Positions 8,501 through 15,970 of a stretch of 64,000 nt of DNA are shown piece after piece. Source of the DNA: Armatimonadota bacterium (lineage in GTDB: Bacteria; Armatimonadota; Fimbriimonadia; Fimbriimonadales; Fimbriimonadaceae); contig JAEURN010000007.1 of assembly GCA_016789105.1 (NCBI GenBank), forward strand, positions 62,001 through 126,000, given 5' to 3'. The position numbers and the translations under genes were made by a program. The stretch's first letter is position 1. The number at the start of each line of letters is the position of its first letter. The notes under the pieces are model-generated. The model did no database searches and was not told the DNA's origin. It worked only from the letters and a program-made list of their open reading frames with translations.

Positions 8501-9048
8501 TCGTCTTGGTCTATATGATCTTGGCGTCCCTGTTCAACAACATCCTCTACCCGTTCATCATCCAGCTCGCTCAGCCGCAAGCGATGGTGGGGGCGTTGCT
8601 GGCCCTGGTCATCACGGATAAGGCATTGAACATCGTCGGGTTTATCGGGATCATCGCCCTGGTCGGGCTCGTCGGCAAAAACGCCATCCTTTTGGTGGAC
8701 TATGCCAATACGTTGCGCTCAAGGGGAGTGGATCGGTTTGAAGCCTTGGTGGAATCAGGCGGAACCCGTATCCGGCCGATCATGATGACGACGATCGCTT
8801 TGGTGGCAGGGATGCTGCCGGTAGCTTTGGCCATTGGGCGCGGATCCGAGTTCCGGGAGACCATTGGGATCACGATCATTGGGGGGACGCTGCTTTCAAC
8901 GTTCCTCACCCTTTTGGTTATCCCTTGCTCCTATTTGATCTTTGACGAATTCTCCGACCGGCTGGGCCGGTTCACCAACCGTTTGACGGGTCGAACCCAA
9001 TCCCCAGTTCCAGAAGATTTGGGGGGGTCGGAATTCGACCTCGGTTGA
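5578..9048 (+). CDS. RND-family efflux permease (AcrB/MexB-like) with extra membrane segments
   Basis: This 1156-aa protein has the two-fold RND layout. TM1 is at about 10-30, a large periplasmic domain follows, then a TM2-6 bundle with VDDSIVVIEN, where Asp418/Asp419 match the proton-relay Asp pair of AcrB. The second half ends with the TM8-12 bundle (MILASLFNNILYPFIIQLAQ, LVGKNAILLVDYAN). It exports substrates by proton antiport together with the adaptor and TolC. It is about 120 aa longer than AcrB. Most of the excess lies between about 565 and 640, where two additional hydrophobic segments (about 582-598 and 607-628) follow the normal TM7. The C-terminus is also about 20 residues beyond the last helix. 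Substrate class is not predictable. Confidence 0.94.
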   Translation: MGLTKTAITRPIFIFMLMLAAVMMGWIAYNSMRVELNPDVNFGVVTISTVYPGAGPDETNSLISKKIEDAVTGIANVREVTSSSQEGVSVVVVNFEIGSDMNVALNDVRTKVDSVLGELPRDAERPVVDKLDTGSDPVLTLALKSDSLSNRQLRDLADNTLKDRLARTKGVAAITVLGGEERELQVQLKRDALLRYGVGVADVQAAVAGAALNIPAGRILSGQEEYSVRVLGEFNSVEELADMYLTISDQQDPGNNKTVRLGDIATVTDSNIERRQTSRVDGKDSVVLIIQKSQQGNAVEISKAIARPNDLYLDANKKPISLLDQLGKQYGVSFTITQDTSKTIEESLLDLNIAIFFGIFLVGAVIWLFLHNLRGTLIVSIAIPVCLFATLIALWVFGFTINNLSMLALSLAIGVLVDDSIVVIENVYRHLKMGESPVEAAINGRAEIGLAAIAITMADVVVFLPIGFMGGIVGQFFRPLGIGYAIAVMFSLFVSFTVTPMLAARWYRQGENWEEPNGRFAAWFEHSFERFAESYRRVLRFSLNHKWYFFGGGFAVLIATFNFIGGGFAPTPAAAFQSSTRIITMVSVLGLLIFAGNWVATKKPKFSILLGIAGFVALFVAAPLIGQVFGAWKKESVFKFQFAPESDGGQVQINVELPAGSSLERTQEKVAEIEKIVMAHPQVEFTVSQLGRQSSGFAAGVSGTQYAQITATLREKEALLDKMMPWVKHEGKQRPISVTAQDVVADLIPQVGRIPGAKVNVTAAGGFGFGAAIQLALKSNDRVLLQQTAQKIRDGLAGGAIPGVISPETSSKPGKPELRAVPDRARMAAANVSVQQLGGAIRTLYEGDNTAKFRVNGQEYDIRVMLDLQDRNNPELLGSIPVTFKQGNPIFLSEVANITEGKSVDKVERRDREEVIQVNAELLPGYAAGSVQAQIDTWIAKEKLLPDGVSVRALGQADAQQRETVYLFGALGLGLVLVYMILASLFNNILYPFIIQLAQPQAMVGALLALVITDKALNIVGFIGIIALVGLVGKNAILLVDYANTLRSRGVDRFEALVESGGTRIRPIMMTTIALVAGMLPVALAIGRGSEFRETIGITIIGGTLLSTFLTLLVIPCSYLIFDEFSDRLGRFTNRLTGRTQSPVPEDLGGSEFDLG

Positions 9049-9069
9049 TCCGAACCCAACCGGATCAGG

Positions 9070-9708
9070 CTACTCAAATTTCAGGGTCAGAACTGGTTGG
9101 GTCGCTTTTTCACTGTTGCGGCTGTAGAACTTGTAGATCATGCTTTCCCCGGCCTCGTCGGGCGTGAGAGCAGTCGTGAAAGCAAGGCCGAGTTCGTGCT
9201 TGGGCGATTTGCGGGCTTGTTGCAGGGCCGCCATGAATTTGCCCTCTGAACCACCGAGGTCGATTTCGACTTTGACCGGCTCGGTGGCATTGGCATAGAA
9301 CTCGATGGGCTTTGTTGCGAGCAAAAACGCCTTATCGGCCTTGGGTCGGATTTTCTCGGCCCCTTCGAAGCTGAAATTCTCTTCCTCAAACTCAGCGGAG
9401 GTGCTCCTGACTTCAAGGGGATACTTCTTCCCGATTTCCGGGTCAATGTTGGGGTTGGGCACAAAGTAGAGGGTCAACGTCGTCCCGAGCAATTTGCCGG
9501 ACGGCAGCTTGGAAACATCAAACTTCATCGCCGACCATGACCCGGCGTCGCCGATGTTTGGATCGGCGGAGGAAAGCCCTTCGGCACCCCAACACCTCAG
9601 AAATGGATCGCTGGTTTGATCCGGGGCAAAGTGGTAGACCCAAACGTCGTCAGTCGGGGCCAATGTGGCGGTCTGCGCGGCAAACAGCAGGGCTAAGGCG
9701 GCGGTCAT
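9070..9708 (-). CDS. Secreted DNRLRE/CBM96-like beta-sandwich protein
   Basis: This 212-aa protein has a cleavable signal (MTAALALLFAAQTATLA). The mature part begins PTDDVWVYHF and contains WSAMKFDVSKLPSGKLLG and TTLTLYFVPNP. These are the typical features of DNRLRE-type domains, in which a Trp-x-x-x-Lys-Phe-Asp strand is followed by a loop and a long strand. Such domains are extracellular and often carbohydrate-binding. Here it is a single-domain protein with no attached enzyme. It is convergent with the pump gene, with only 21 nt between the stop codons. Confidence 0.6.
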   Translation of the reverse strand: MTAALALLFAAQTATLAPTDDVWVYHFAPDQTSDPFLRCWGAEGLSSADPNIGDAGSWSAMKFDVSKLPSGKLLGTTLTLYFVPNPNIDPEIGKKYPLEVRSTSAEFEEENFSFEGAEKIRPKADKAFLLATKPIEFYANATEPVKVEIDLGGSEGKFMAALQQARKSPKHELGLAFTTALTPDEAGESMIYKFYSRNSEKATQPVLTLKFE

Positions 9709-9825
9709 GCTTGAGATTGTGACGGATGGTGCCCGTGCACAGTTTTGCGGGCCTGGCGATCGCTTGCCCAGATTGGCGGAACCAGCCAGTCATGGCCGAA
9801 AGTTGGGGAAGGGCCACAATAGGGC

Positions 9826-12174
9826 ATGACCCACGCGCTTTTGGTGCTGGAATGGGAGAGAGTCCGCGGGCAACTTGCGGCCGAGTGCGAATCGCCGCTC
9901 GGTGCCGCCCTTGCCTTGGGGCTACTCCCCAGCCACGAACGCGGCGAGGTCGTATCTCGCCAAAGCCTCACTGCCGATGCCTTGAGGTTTTACGACACGG
10001 GATTCCCCGACATGTCCGGGCTCCACGATATCGGCGAAATGGCTTCGCTCGCCGCAAAGGGGGCCATATTGGATGGGGCAACCCTGGCCAAGATCGGCCA
10101 GAGCATGCGGGTGGCCGACCGAGCCCGCAAAGCCATCCTCGGGTTCGGTGGGGAAATCCCGCATCTGCGGGGCAATGCCGAGTTCATGCCCGACCTCGGA
10201 TCGTTGGGGGCCAAACTGGAGCGCTGTTTTGACCTAGATGGCGAAGTTTTGGACGAGGCCAGCCCCACCTTGGCGACCGCCCGGGGCAACAAGGCCAAGG
10301 CAAACAAGCGGATCCTGGAAAAAATCCAATCCTACGTCTCCGGCCCAAGCCGCGACTATTTGTCCGACACGGTTTACACACAGCGGAACGGCCGCTACGT
10401 CATCCCGCTCAAGGCCGAACACAAAGGCAAGATCAAAGGGATCGTCCACGACACCAGCGGGAGCGGCGGAACCGTCTATTTGGAGCCGGAGCCGGTTGTT
10501 GAGCTTGGGAACCAACTCCGGGCCGCGGAGGCGGCAGAAAAAGCCGAGATCCAACGGATTCTTAAAGAGATTTCCGGCGAAGTTGGATTGCGTTCCCAAG
10601 AATTTGGAATCGCCCTGGCCGAGGCGTCGCGATTCGACCTTCTGTTCGGGATGGTACGGCTTGGAACCGGCCAGAAAGGGTGCTTGGCCGAGATCGTCGA
10701 GGGCTGCGGGGTGCGGATCGTCCAAGGCCGACACCCGTTGTTGGATGCGGCCTCTGCCGTTCCGCTCAGCCTTAAGTTGGGTTTGGGCGAACCGAGCATC
10801 CTCATCACTGGGCCGAACACCGGCGGCAAGACGATAGCCATCAAGACCGTCGGATTGTTTGCCGCCATGGCCCAGAGCGGCATGATGCTCCCCGCCCAGG
10901 TTGCCCAAATCGGGCCGGTCACCCAGATATGGGCCGATATCGGCGATGAGCAATCCTTGGAGCAGAGCCTGTCCACATTCAGTGGACACATCAAAAACAT
11001 CTCCCGTGCTTTGGCCCAGGTGCGGCCGGGTGCCCTGGTGCTGATGGACGAAGTCGGTGCCGGCACCGACCCCGATGAAGGGGCCGCCTTGGCCATGGCC
11101 CTTTTGGATGCGTTTTTGGACAAGCAGGCAGTGGTCATGGCCAGCACGCACTATGGCGAACTCAAAATGTTTGCCAGCGATCACCCGAAACTCGTCAATG
11201 CGAGCATGGAGTTCGACCTCAAATCCCTAGCCCCGACCTACCGGTTCCTGGCGGGGACCCCGGGGAGCAGCCACGCCTTCAAGATCGCCGAGCGGTATGG
11301 CATCCCCAAAGAGGTGATCGCGGCGGCGGAAACCGGGTTTAGCGACCAAGAGCGCAACCTCAGCAAAATGATCGAGCAACTTGAGCAGGCCCAAAGGCGG
11401 GCACAAAAAGCCCAGAGCGAGGCCGACAAGCTCACCGCGCGACTCAAGCGGGTGGAGGAGGAGGCCGAACGGAAAATCGAACAGGCCGAGGCGGCCCGGC
11501 GGCGGGTCGGCGAAAGGGCCAGCCAGGAGCTGGACGAGTTGCTCCGCCAAATCCGGATCGAGGCCGAAAGCGTGTTTGAAGAAGTCAAACGGGACGGCAG
11601 CCAAGCCGGGATCGATCGCGCCCGCCAACGGCTCCGGGAACTTAACTCCGCGGCGGGGGAACTCAGCCGGGAAGTCCGTCCGGAGGAGAAGCACGAAGAC
11701 CGGGGGATCGCCCTGGCCAAAGGGGTCAAAGTCAAAGTCAAAAACCTGAACCTCACCGGGATCCTGCTTGAAGACCCCAAAGGAGGGAAAGTCAAAGTGC
11801 TTGCCGGGGCCCTGAAAATGGATGTGGACTTGAAGCAGATCGTGCCGCTGGAAAAACCGGTGCCCGCGCCGGTCAAAGCCAAGGGCCCCTCCCGGGCCAT
11901 CGGCCGGATGCGACTGGAAAAGGCCCAAACCCTGCGGCGAGAAATCCACCTGCGGCAAATGAGGGCGGAAGAAGCCCAAGAAGCCCTCGACAAGTTTTTG
12001 GACGACGCTTTGGTGGCCGGGATCGATGAAATCAGGATCGTCCACGGCAAAGGGGATGGCATCCTGCGCAAGCTCACCCGCGACCTGCTGCGTCGCCATT
12101 CGCAAGTGGTGGGGTTTGGGGATGCCGAGGATTCGGAAGGCGGCTACGGGGCGACAGTGGCTCGGCTAAAGTAG
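9826..12174 (+). CDS. mutS2: MutS2: ABC-type ATPase with C-terminal KOW and Smr domains
   Basis: At 782 aa it has the standard length. The order is: MutS2 core/lever helices (about 1-300), ATPase with Walker A GPNTGGKT (329-336), Walker B LVLMDEVGAGTDPDEG, and a signature-like STFSGHIKN. A charged coiled coil (about 500-600) follows, then a KOW-like domain (AKGVKVKVKNLNLTGILL) and an Smr domain (about 705-780, HGKGDG at 740-745). MutS2 proteins act on collided ribosomes (RqcU) and in suppression of recombination. In the Smr domain the usual LDLRG is IHLRQ (707-711), so the Asp implicated in nuclease activity is missing while HGKG is kept. The ribosome-splitting ATPase role should be unaffected. 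Start at ATG 9826 fits the family N-terminus. Confidence 0.95.
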   Translation: MTHALLVLEWERVRGQLAAECESPLGAALALGLLPSHERGEVVSRQSLTADALRFYDTGFPDMSGLHDIGEMASLAAKGAILDGATLAKIGQSMRVADRARKAILGFGGEIPHLRGNAEFMPDLGSLGAKLERCFDLDGEVLDEASPTLATARGNKAKANKRILEKIQSYVSGPSRDYLSDTVYTQRNGRYVIPLKAEHKGKIKGIVHDTSGSGGTVYLEPEPVVELGNQLRAAEAAEKAEIQRILKEISGEVGLRSQEFGIALAEASRFDLLFGMVRLGTGQKGCLAEIVEGCGVRIVQGRHPLLDAASAVPLSLKLGLGEPSILITGPNTGGKTIAIKTVGLFAAMAQSGMMLPAQVAQIGPVTQIWADIGDEQSLEQSLSTFSGHIKNISRALAQVRPGALVLMDEVGAGTDPDEGAALAMALLDAFLDKQAVVMASTHYGELKMFASDHPKLVNASMEFDLKSLAPTYRFLAGTPGSSHAFKIAERYGIPKEVIAAAETGFSDQERNLSKMIEQLEQAQRRAQKAQSEADKLTARLKRVEEEAERKIEQAEAARRRVGERASQELDELLRQIRIEAESVFEEVKRDGSQAGIDRARQRLRELNSAAGELSREVRPEEKHEDRGIALAKGVKVKVKNLNLTGILLEDPKGGKVKVLAGALKMDVDLKQIVPLEKPVPAPVKAKGPSRAIGRMRLEKAQTLRREIHLRQMRAEEAQEALDKFLDDALVAGIDEIRIVHGKGDGILRKLTRDLLRRHSQVVGFGDAEDSEGGYGATVARLK

Positions 12175-12195
12175 GTTAAGGATTTGTTAGTAGTT

Positions 12196-12224
12196 TTGTT
12201 TTCTTGTTCTGAAACACGTACACT
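12196..12224 (+). promoter_or_regulatory. Promoter of the RHS-core gene
   Basis: TTGTTT (12196-12201) and TACACT (12219-12224) are spaced by 17 nt. They lie 22 nt after the mutS2 stop. A strong Shine-Dalgarno AAGGAGGA (12243-12250) precedes ATG 12259. This shows the orphan RHS gene is expressed on its own and is not merely the tail of a larger RHS gene. Confidence 0.65.
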
Positions 12225-12258
12225 TACGGTGCGGACAACTTGAAGGAGGACTGTTGAG

Positions 12259-13080
12259 ATGGCGAGCGTTTTATACTCGAACTTCGGCGGCCAGATCGTC
12301 CAAGAAGACCGGAACGGTCAGGTTCGCACGTATGTGCACGACGATGTGGGCAACACTATGTTCCTGCTCGATGCCTCGGGCGTGACAGACAGCTACGAGT
12401 ACACGCCGTACGGCCAGCTTTCCTCGCACGTGGGCAGTTCGGTTACACCGTTCACCTTCGCCGGGGCCGTGGGCTACTACGCCACCGGGCTCGCCTTCTT
12501 CGCCTCCTATGTCCGCATGAGATGGCTTTCGGCCCTCTCTGGCAACTGGGGAGCCGTAGACCCGCTTTGGCCAGGGCAGAAGCCGTACCAATACGTCGAA
12601 GGCAGAGTCACCAATGCGGTGGATCCCAGCGGGACAGCGCCAAGTGCAAAGCAACATGGCAAATGTAAAATCACCACGTGTGTACGGCACGGTTTCGGAG
12701 GAAACATAATTGCTACCCATGCACTATTTTGTATTCAAACGGCAAATCCGAACAAATCATGTGACTCAGATATATACCCAGATCATGTTTACGCCACTGT
12801 AAACAATAACAGAGGCTGTGACGATTGGGCTTGTGCGATGAAAGCTGACCCTGGAACGACGTGCAGTTCAGAACAACTCGACTGCAGTGTAGCCAGCATG
12901 GCCTGCAATTGTATCGGTGATTGGGCCAGCCACATTAGAGAGCCAAATTATTTTGCAGGTGGCACGTGCTACGGGCATGGGCGCACAATAATACGCTGTG
13001 CCTGCGAAAAATTGCGTGTAGCGAGCATCGCGATGTGGCTGGACGCTGATTGTAGGATATTCACCCCAATCATCGCATGA
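12259..13080 (+). CDS. Orphan RHS-repeat core protein with Cys-rich variable C-terminus (candidate toxin)
   Basis: Residues 1-125 form the end of an RHS/YD-repeat shell: YVHDDVGNTMFLLDASG, YEYTPYGQLSS, then WGAVDPLW, PYQYVEG and VDPSG, the conserved RHS-associated core closing motif. After VDPSG a new domain of about 145 residues begins, with roughly 15 Cys and several His. I do not recognise this domain. In polymorphic toxin systems the segment after this motif is the cargo toxin. Here the gene lacks the N-terminal shell and any signal peptide, yet has its own promoter and a strong ribosome site. The base composition drops visibly after about 12650. The next gene overlaps by 4 nt. It could be a displaced toxin cassette or a remnant; function is inferred only. 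Confidence 0.6.
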   Translation: MASVLYSNFGGQIVQEDRNGQVRTYVHDDVGNTMFLLDASGVTDSYEYTPYGQLSSHVGSSVTPFTFAGAVGYYATGLAFFASYVRMRWLSALSGNWGAVDPLWPGQKPYQYVEGRVTNAVDPSGTAPSAKQHGKCKITTCVRHGFGGNIIATHALFCIQTANPNKSCDSDIYPDHVYATVNNNRGCDDWACAMKADPGTTCSSEQLDCSVASMACNCIGDWASHIREPNYFAGGTCYGHGRTIIRCACEKLRVASIAMWLDADCRIFTPIIA

Positions 13081-13409
13081 ATCTACAACAAAGAAGAATT
13101 TGGTTGACTTTGCTAGTTCTCGTCTTGTTGACTTGCTTCTGTGTATGGTATGGGCGCCGCTACGCCGCTTTGCGCGAAACTGCAACATTGCGAGTACAAA
13201 ATTTCTTAGCTAAATTGTCCAAAGACGATATGATGTTGGTGACTTTTAGTAGTGGCGTTTCGACAGCAGATTTTGCACCTCCTTGTACCATAGAATCTGT
13301 GCATCAACAGATTTTGGGAGTCCCAATTCTTTTTAAAGTGCGTTGCGGTATGAAAGAGCATAGCATCGAATATATCGACAGTTCTGGCCGACTGCTGGTA
13401 AGACGCTAG
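13077..13409 (+). CDS. Small membrane-anchored protein, possible immunity partner
   Basis: This 110-aa protein has one N-terminal transmembrane helix (about 9-24, LTLLVLVLLTCFCVWYG) and a soluble domain of about 80 residues. Its ATG overlaps the stop of the RHS-core gene (ATGA, 13077-13080). I recognise no family; the soluble part contains two Cys (CTIESVHQQ and VRCGMKE). It is AT-rich like the preceding toxin-like domain and unlike the flanking genes. Position, coupling and size are what is expected of an immunity protein, but there is no homology evidence. It might equally be an unrelated small lipo- or membrane protein acquired together with the RHS fragment. Confidence 0.5.
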   Translation: MNLQQRRIWLTLLVLVLLTCFCVWYGRRYAALRETATLRVQNFLAKLSKDDMMLVTFSSGVSTADFAPPCTIESVHQQILGVPILFKVRCGMKEHSIEYIDSSGRLLVRR

Positions 13410-13452
13410 TCGATGTAATGAGGAATTGATTCACCGATGGTCTTCGAGTTGC

Positions 13453-13458
13453 TACAAT
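13453..13458 (+). promoter_or_regulatory. -10 box of cdd, transcript probably leaderless
   Basis: TACAAT ends 8 nt before ATG 13467, and no Shine-Dalgarno is present. A start of transcription at or next to the ATG is therefore likely. Confidence 0.45.
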
Positions 13459-13466
13459 AGCCCCAC

Positions 13467-13883
13467 ATGCCCAAGACTGAATCCCTGATCGAAGCCGCCC
13501 AAACAGTCCGGACGAACGCCTACGCGCCCTACTCCGTCTATCCCGTGGGAGCGGCCGTGCTCGGCTCGGACGGAGCCATCTACACCGGGTGCAACGTGGA
13601 GAACATCAGTTTTGGACTCACGATGTGCGCGGAACGGGTGGCCATCGGAGCGATGATCGCAGCTGGGTGCCGAAAGGTCACCGAAGTGGCGATCGCCACC
13701 CGGGACGGCGGGTCGCCATGCGGAATGTGCCGGCAGACCCTGGCGGAATTCACCAGCCAGCCGGAACAAGTCACAATCTGGCTCGTCGATGAACAAGGAA
13801 ACCGGCGGAGCGCCACGCTGGCCGAGCTGATCCCCGACACATTCACCACAGATTTGCAATCAAACAACCAGGATAACCAGTGA
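13467..13883 (+). CDS. cdd: Cytidine deaminase
   Basis: This 138-aa protein is of the homotetrameric type. It has TGCNVENISFGLTMCAERVA, where Cys and Glu of CAE are zinc ligand and proton shuttle, and PCGMCRQ, which provides the other two Cys ligands. It hydrolyses cytidine and deoxycytidine to uridine forms in pyrimidine salvage. The last 15 residues (TDLQSNNQDNQ end) are a hydrophilic tail beyond the fold. Its TGA overlaps the GTG of the following lipoprotein gene (13880-13883), so the two are coupled, although no functional link is obvious. Confidence 0.95.
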   Translation: MPKTESLIEAAQTVRTNAYAPYSVYPVGAAVLGSDGAIYTGCNVENISFGLTMCAERVAIGAMIAAGCRKVTEVAIATRDGGSPCGMCRQTLAEFTSQPEQVTIWLVDEQGNRRSATLAELIPDTFTTDLQSNNQDNQ

Positions 13884-14674
13884 AAAAAGACACTCTTACG
13901 ACGATCAAATGGGTTTCGGCCTTTGTTGCTCTTGCCATCATCCTTGGATGCGGCGGGGGCGGGGGAGGGATCAGTTCCTCCGGCAGCACCAGCGGCGGTT
14001 TCGGCAATGGAACCCCTGCGCCCGGGCAATACCTTGAATTCTTCCGCGGCTTCACCCGGGTCGACCCGCTCAACCTCTCGGTCGGCGATTCCATTTCGGT
14101 TCAGTTCGTCAACTACGATGTTGTCGGCCGGCGCACGGTGATCACCGGGGCCGCGTGGTCGTTGACCAACGCCAACGGCCATGCAACGATTAATTCGGTT
14201 GGCGGGCTCTCGGTCACTAGCGACCCGCAAGGGTACGTCACCGTCACCGGCGTGGCCAATGTTTCCGGGCAAAGCAAAACCCTCAACCAAGATATCTATG
14301 TGTCGCCCTCGACGGGAACCCATGTGAAAGGCAAAATCTTGGCCAACAACTCCAATGTGCCGGTTGCGGGCATCCAAGTCGAATTCGTCGATAACGGCAA
14401 CAACCTGGTCGGTGCCGCGCTCACGGACAGCAACGGGAACTTTGACGGAACGGTGGGCAACGGCGCCAACCGCATCAAACTCAAGCCCAGTTCCGTGCCT
14501 GTCGCCTACTTTGCCGCAATCAAATACCAAGGGTCGAACTACGCCGTGACCGGGAATGCCTGCTTGCTGAGCCTGCCGACCCTCATTCCCGGCGGGACGG
14601 TCTCGTTCCCCAGCAACATCCTGCTGCCCCGGCAACAAGACGGGCCCCCGCCCCCGCCGACGTCCTGCCCATAA
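13880..14674 (+). CDS. Lipoprotein with Ig-like and carboxypeptidase-regulatory-like domains
   Basis: This 264-aa protein starts with GTG. It has a lipoprotein signal ending ILGC (Cys about 24) followed by a Gly/Ser linker. The middle (about 50-145) is a beta-sandwich of Ig or bacterial-repeat type (GDSISVQFVNYDVVGRR, GAAWSLTNANG). The part at about 150-215 (VKGKILANNSNVPVAGIQVE, TDSNGNFDG) is a carboxypeptidase-regulatory-like (transthyretin) fold. The C-terminus is Pro-rich. It probably sits on the periplasmic or outer face of the outer membrane. Role unknown; such proteins often act in adhesion or as scaffold. It overlaps cdd by 4 nt and ends in a clear terminator. Confidence 0.7.
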   Translation: MKKDTLTTIKWVSAFVALAIILGCGGGGGGISSSGSTSGGFGNGTPAPGQYLEFFRGFTRVDPLNLSVGDSISVQFVNYDVVGRRTVITGAAWSLTNANGHATINSVGGLSVTSDPQGYVTVTGVANVSGQSKTLNQDIYVSPSTGTHVKGKILANNSNVPVAGIQVEFVDNGNNLVGAALTDSNGNFDGTVGNGANRIKLKPSSVPVAYFAAIKYQGSNYAVTGNACLLSLPTLIPGGTVSFPSNILLPRQQDGPPPPPTSCP

Positions 14675-14700
14675 TCTGGGCCGGTACCAATCCGGATGGG

Positions 14701-14730
14701 CCTGGCGGGCAGATGTCCGCCAGGTTTTTT
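14701..14730 (+). terminator. Rho-independent terminator after the lipoprotein gene
   Basis: CCTGGCGG (14701-14708) pairs with CCGCCAGG (14717-14724) and is followed by TTTTTT (14725-14730). An upstream ATG for rtcB at 14713 would lie inside this hairpin loop, which supports ATG 14755 as the real rtcB start. Confidence 0.9.
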
Positions 14731-14754
14731 CACTTAATCCATCGCGAGAAAACC

Positions 14755-15912
14755 ATGCAAATCATTGAAAATATCCCTGTCTTCGGGCCTCCAGACCCGG
14801 GCGCAGTTGCGCAGATCAAAAACGCCCGCGAAACGGGCGCGGCCCATACCGCCTTGATGGGCGACCACCACGTGGGCTATGGCGTGCCTATCGGAGGGGT
14901 TGTGGCCTACCATGAACTTGTTTCACCCAGCGGGGTCGGATACGACATCGCCTGCGGAAACAAAGCGGTGCTCACCGACGCCCGGGCCGAAGATGTCCGG
15001 CAGAAGATCCGGTCGATCATGGACGACGTCTTCGCCAAAGTCAGCTTTGGAATGGGCCGGGCCAATAACGAAGAGGTCGACCACGAACTGTTCGACGACC
15101 CGCTTTGGGAGCGGAACTCGGTGGTCAAGTCCTTGAAGGACAAAGCCCGCCAGCAACTTGGCACCGTCGGGAGCGGGAACCACTATGTGAACATCATGGT
15201 GGATGAATCCGACCGGGTGTGGATTGGCGTGCACTTTGGGTCACGCGGCTTGGGCCATGGCATTGCCAGCTATTACATCGATCAAGCCAAACGCATCGGC
15301 AACGAACGCCACCAAATCACGTGGCTGCATGAGCATTCGCCTTTGGGTGAGGAATACATCGCCTGCATGGAACTCGCCGGCAAATACGCCTATGCGGGTC
15401 GCGACTGGGTTTGCCGGCGCGTGGCCAAAATCTTGGGGGCCAAGATTTTGGACGAGGTGCATAACCACCACAATTTTGCCTGGAAGGAGCGCCATGACGG
15501 CGAAAACCTCTGGGTCGTCCGCAAAGGGGCGACGCCCGCGTTCCCGGGTCAGCGGGGGTTTGTGGGGGCAACAATGGCCGAACCATCCGTCATCCTCGAA
15601 GGGGTGGAATCTGAACGGTCACCGGCAACACTTTATTCCACCGTGCATGGCGCGGGGCGGGTGATGAGCCGGACTCAGGCCAAGGGCAAGAAAGGTTCCG
15701 CAGGCCAAATCAGCCGGTCCAACATGGAGGCCTGGGTGAACCGGGCTAAAGTTGAACTCCGAGGCGCCGACGTCGATGAAGCCCCGCAATGTTACAAGCG
15801 CTTGGACGACGTCTTGCGCCACCACGAAGGGACAATCCGCGTGATCCACCGGTTGACCCCGGTCGGCGTGGCCATGGCGGGCAAGGATGTGTTCGACCCT
15901 TATAAAGACTGA
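14755..15912 (+). CDS. rtcB: RtcB-family RNA ligase
   Basis: This 385-aa protein carries the RtcB active site: GDHHVGYGVPIGG, GVGYDIACGN (Asp64 and Cys67, metal ligands), GSGNHY (His143), HFGSRGLGH (His160), HNHHN (His239) and HGAGR (His298, the guanylylated His). RtcB joins 2',3'-cyclic phosphate (or 3'-phosphate) and 5'-OH RNA ends using GTP and Mn2+, in RNA repair or tRNA restoration. It is somewhat shorter than E. coli RtcB (about 408 aa), as is common for the second bacterial type. No rtcA or rtcR neighbour is present. All catalytic residues I can check are intact. Confidence 0.93.
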   Translation: MQIIENIPVFGPPDPGAVAQIKNARETGAAHTALMGDHHVGYGVPIGGVVAYHELVSPSGVGYDIACGNKAVLTDARAEDVRQKIRSIMDDVFAKVSFGMGRANNEEVDHELFDDPLWERNSVVKSLKDKARQQLGTVGSGNHYVNIMVDESDRVWIGVHFGSRGLGHGIASYYIDQAKRIGNERHQITWLHEHSPLGEEYIACMELAGKYAYAGRDWVCRRVAKILGAKILDEVHNHHNFAWKERHDGENLWVVRKGATPAFPGQRGFVGATMAEPSVILEGVESERSPATLYSTVHGAGRVMSRTQAKGKKGSAGQISRSNMEAWVNRAKVELRGADVDEAPQCYKRLDDVLRHHEGTIRVIHRLTPVGVAMAGKDVFDPYKD

Positions 15913-15970
15913 GCGGAAGGCTCAACCATGCAACCGGATAGGGCCAGCCAAGTAGAATCCCGGTGAGGGC

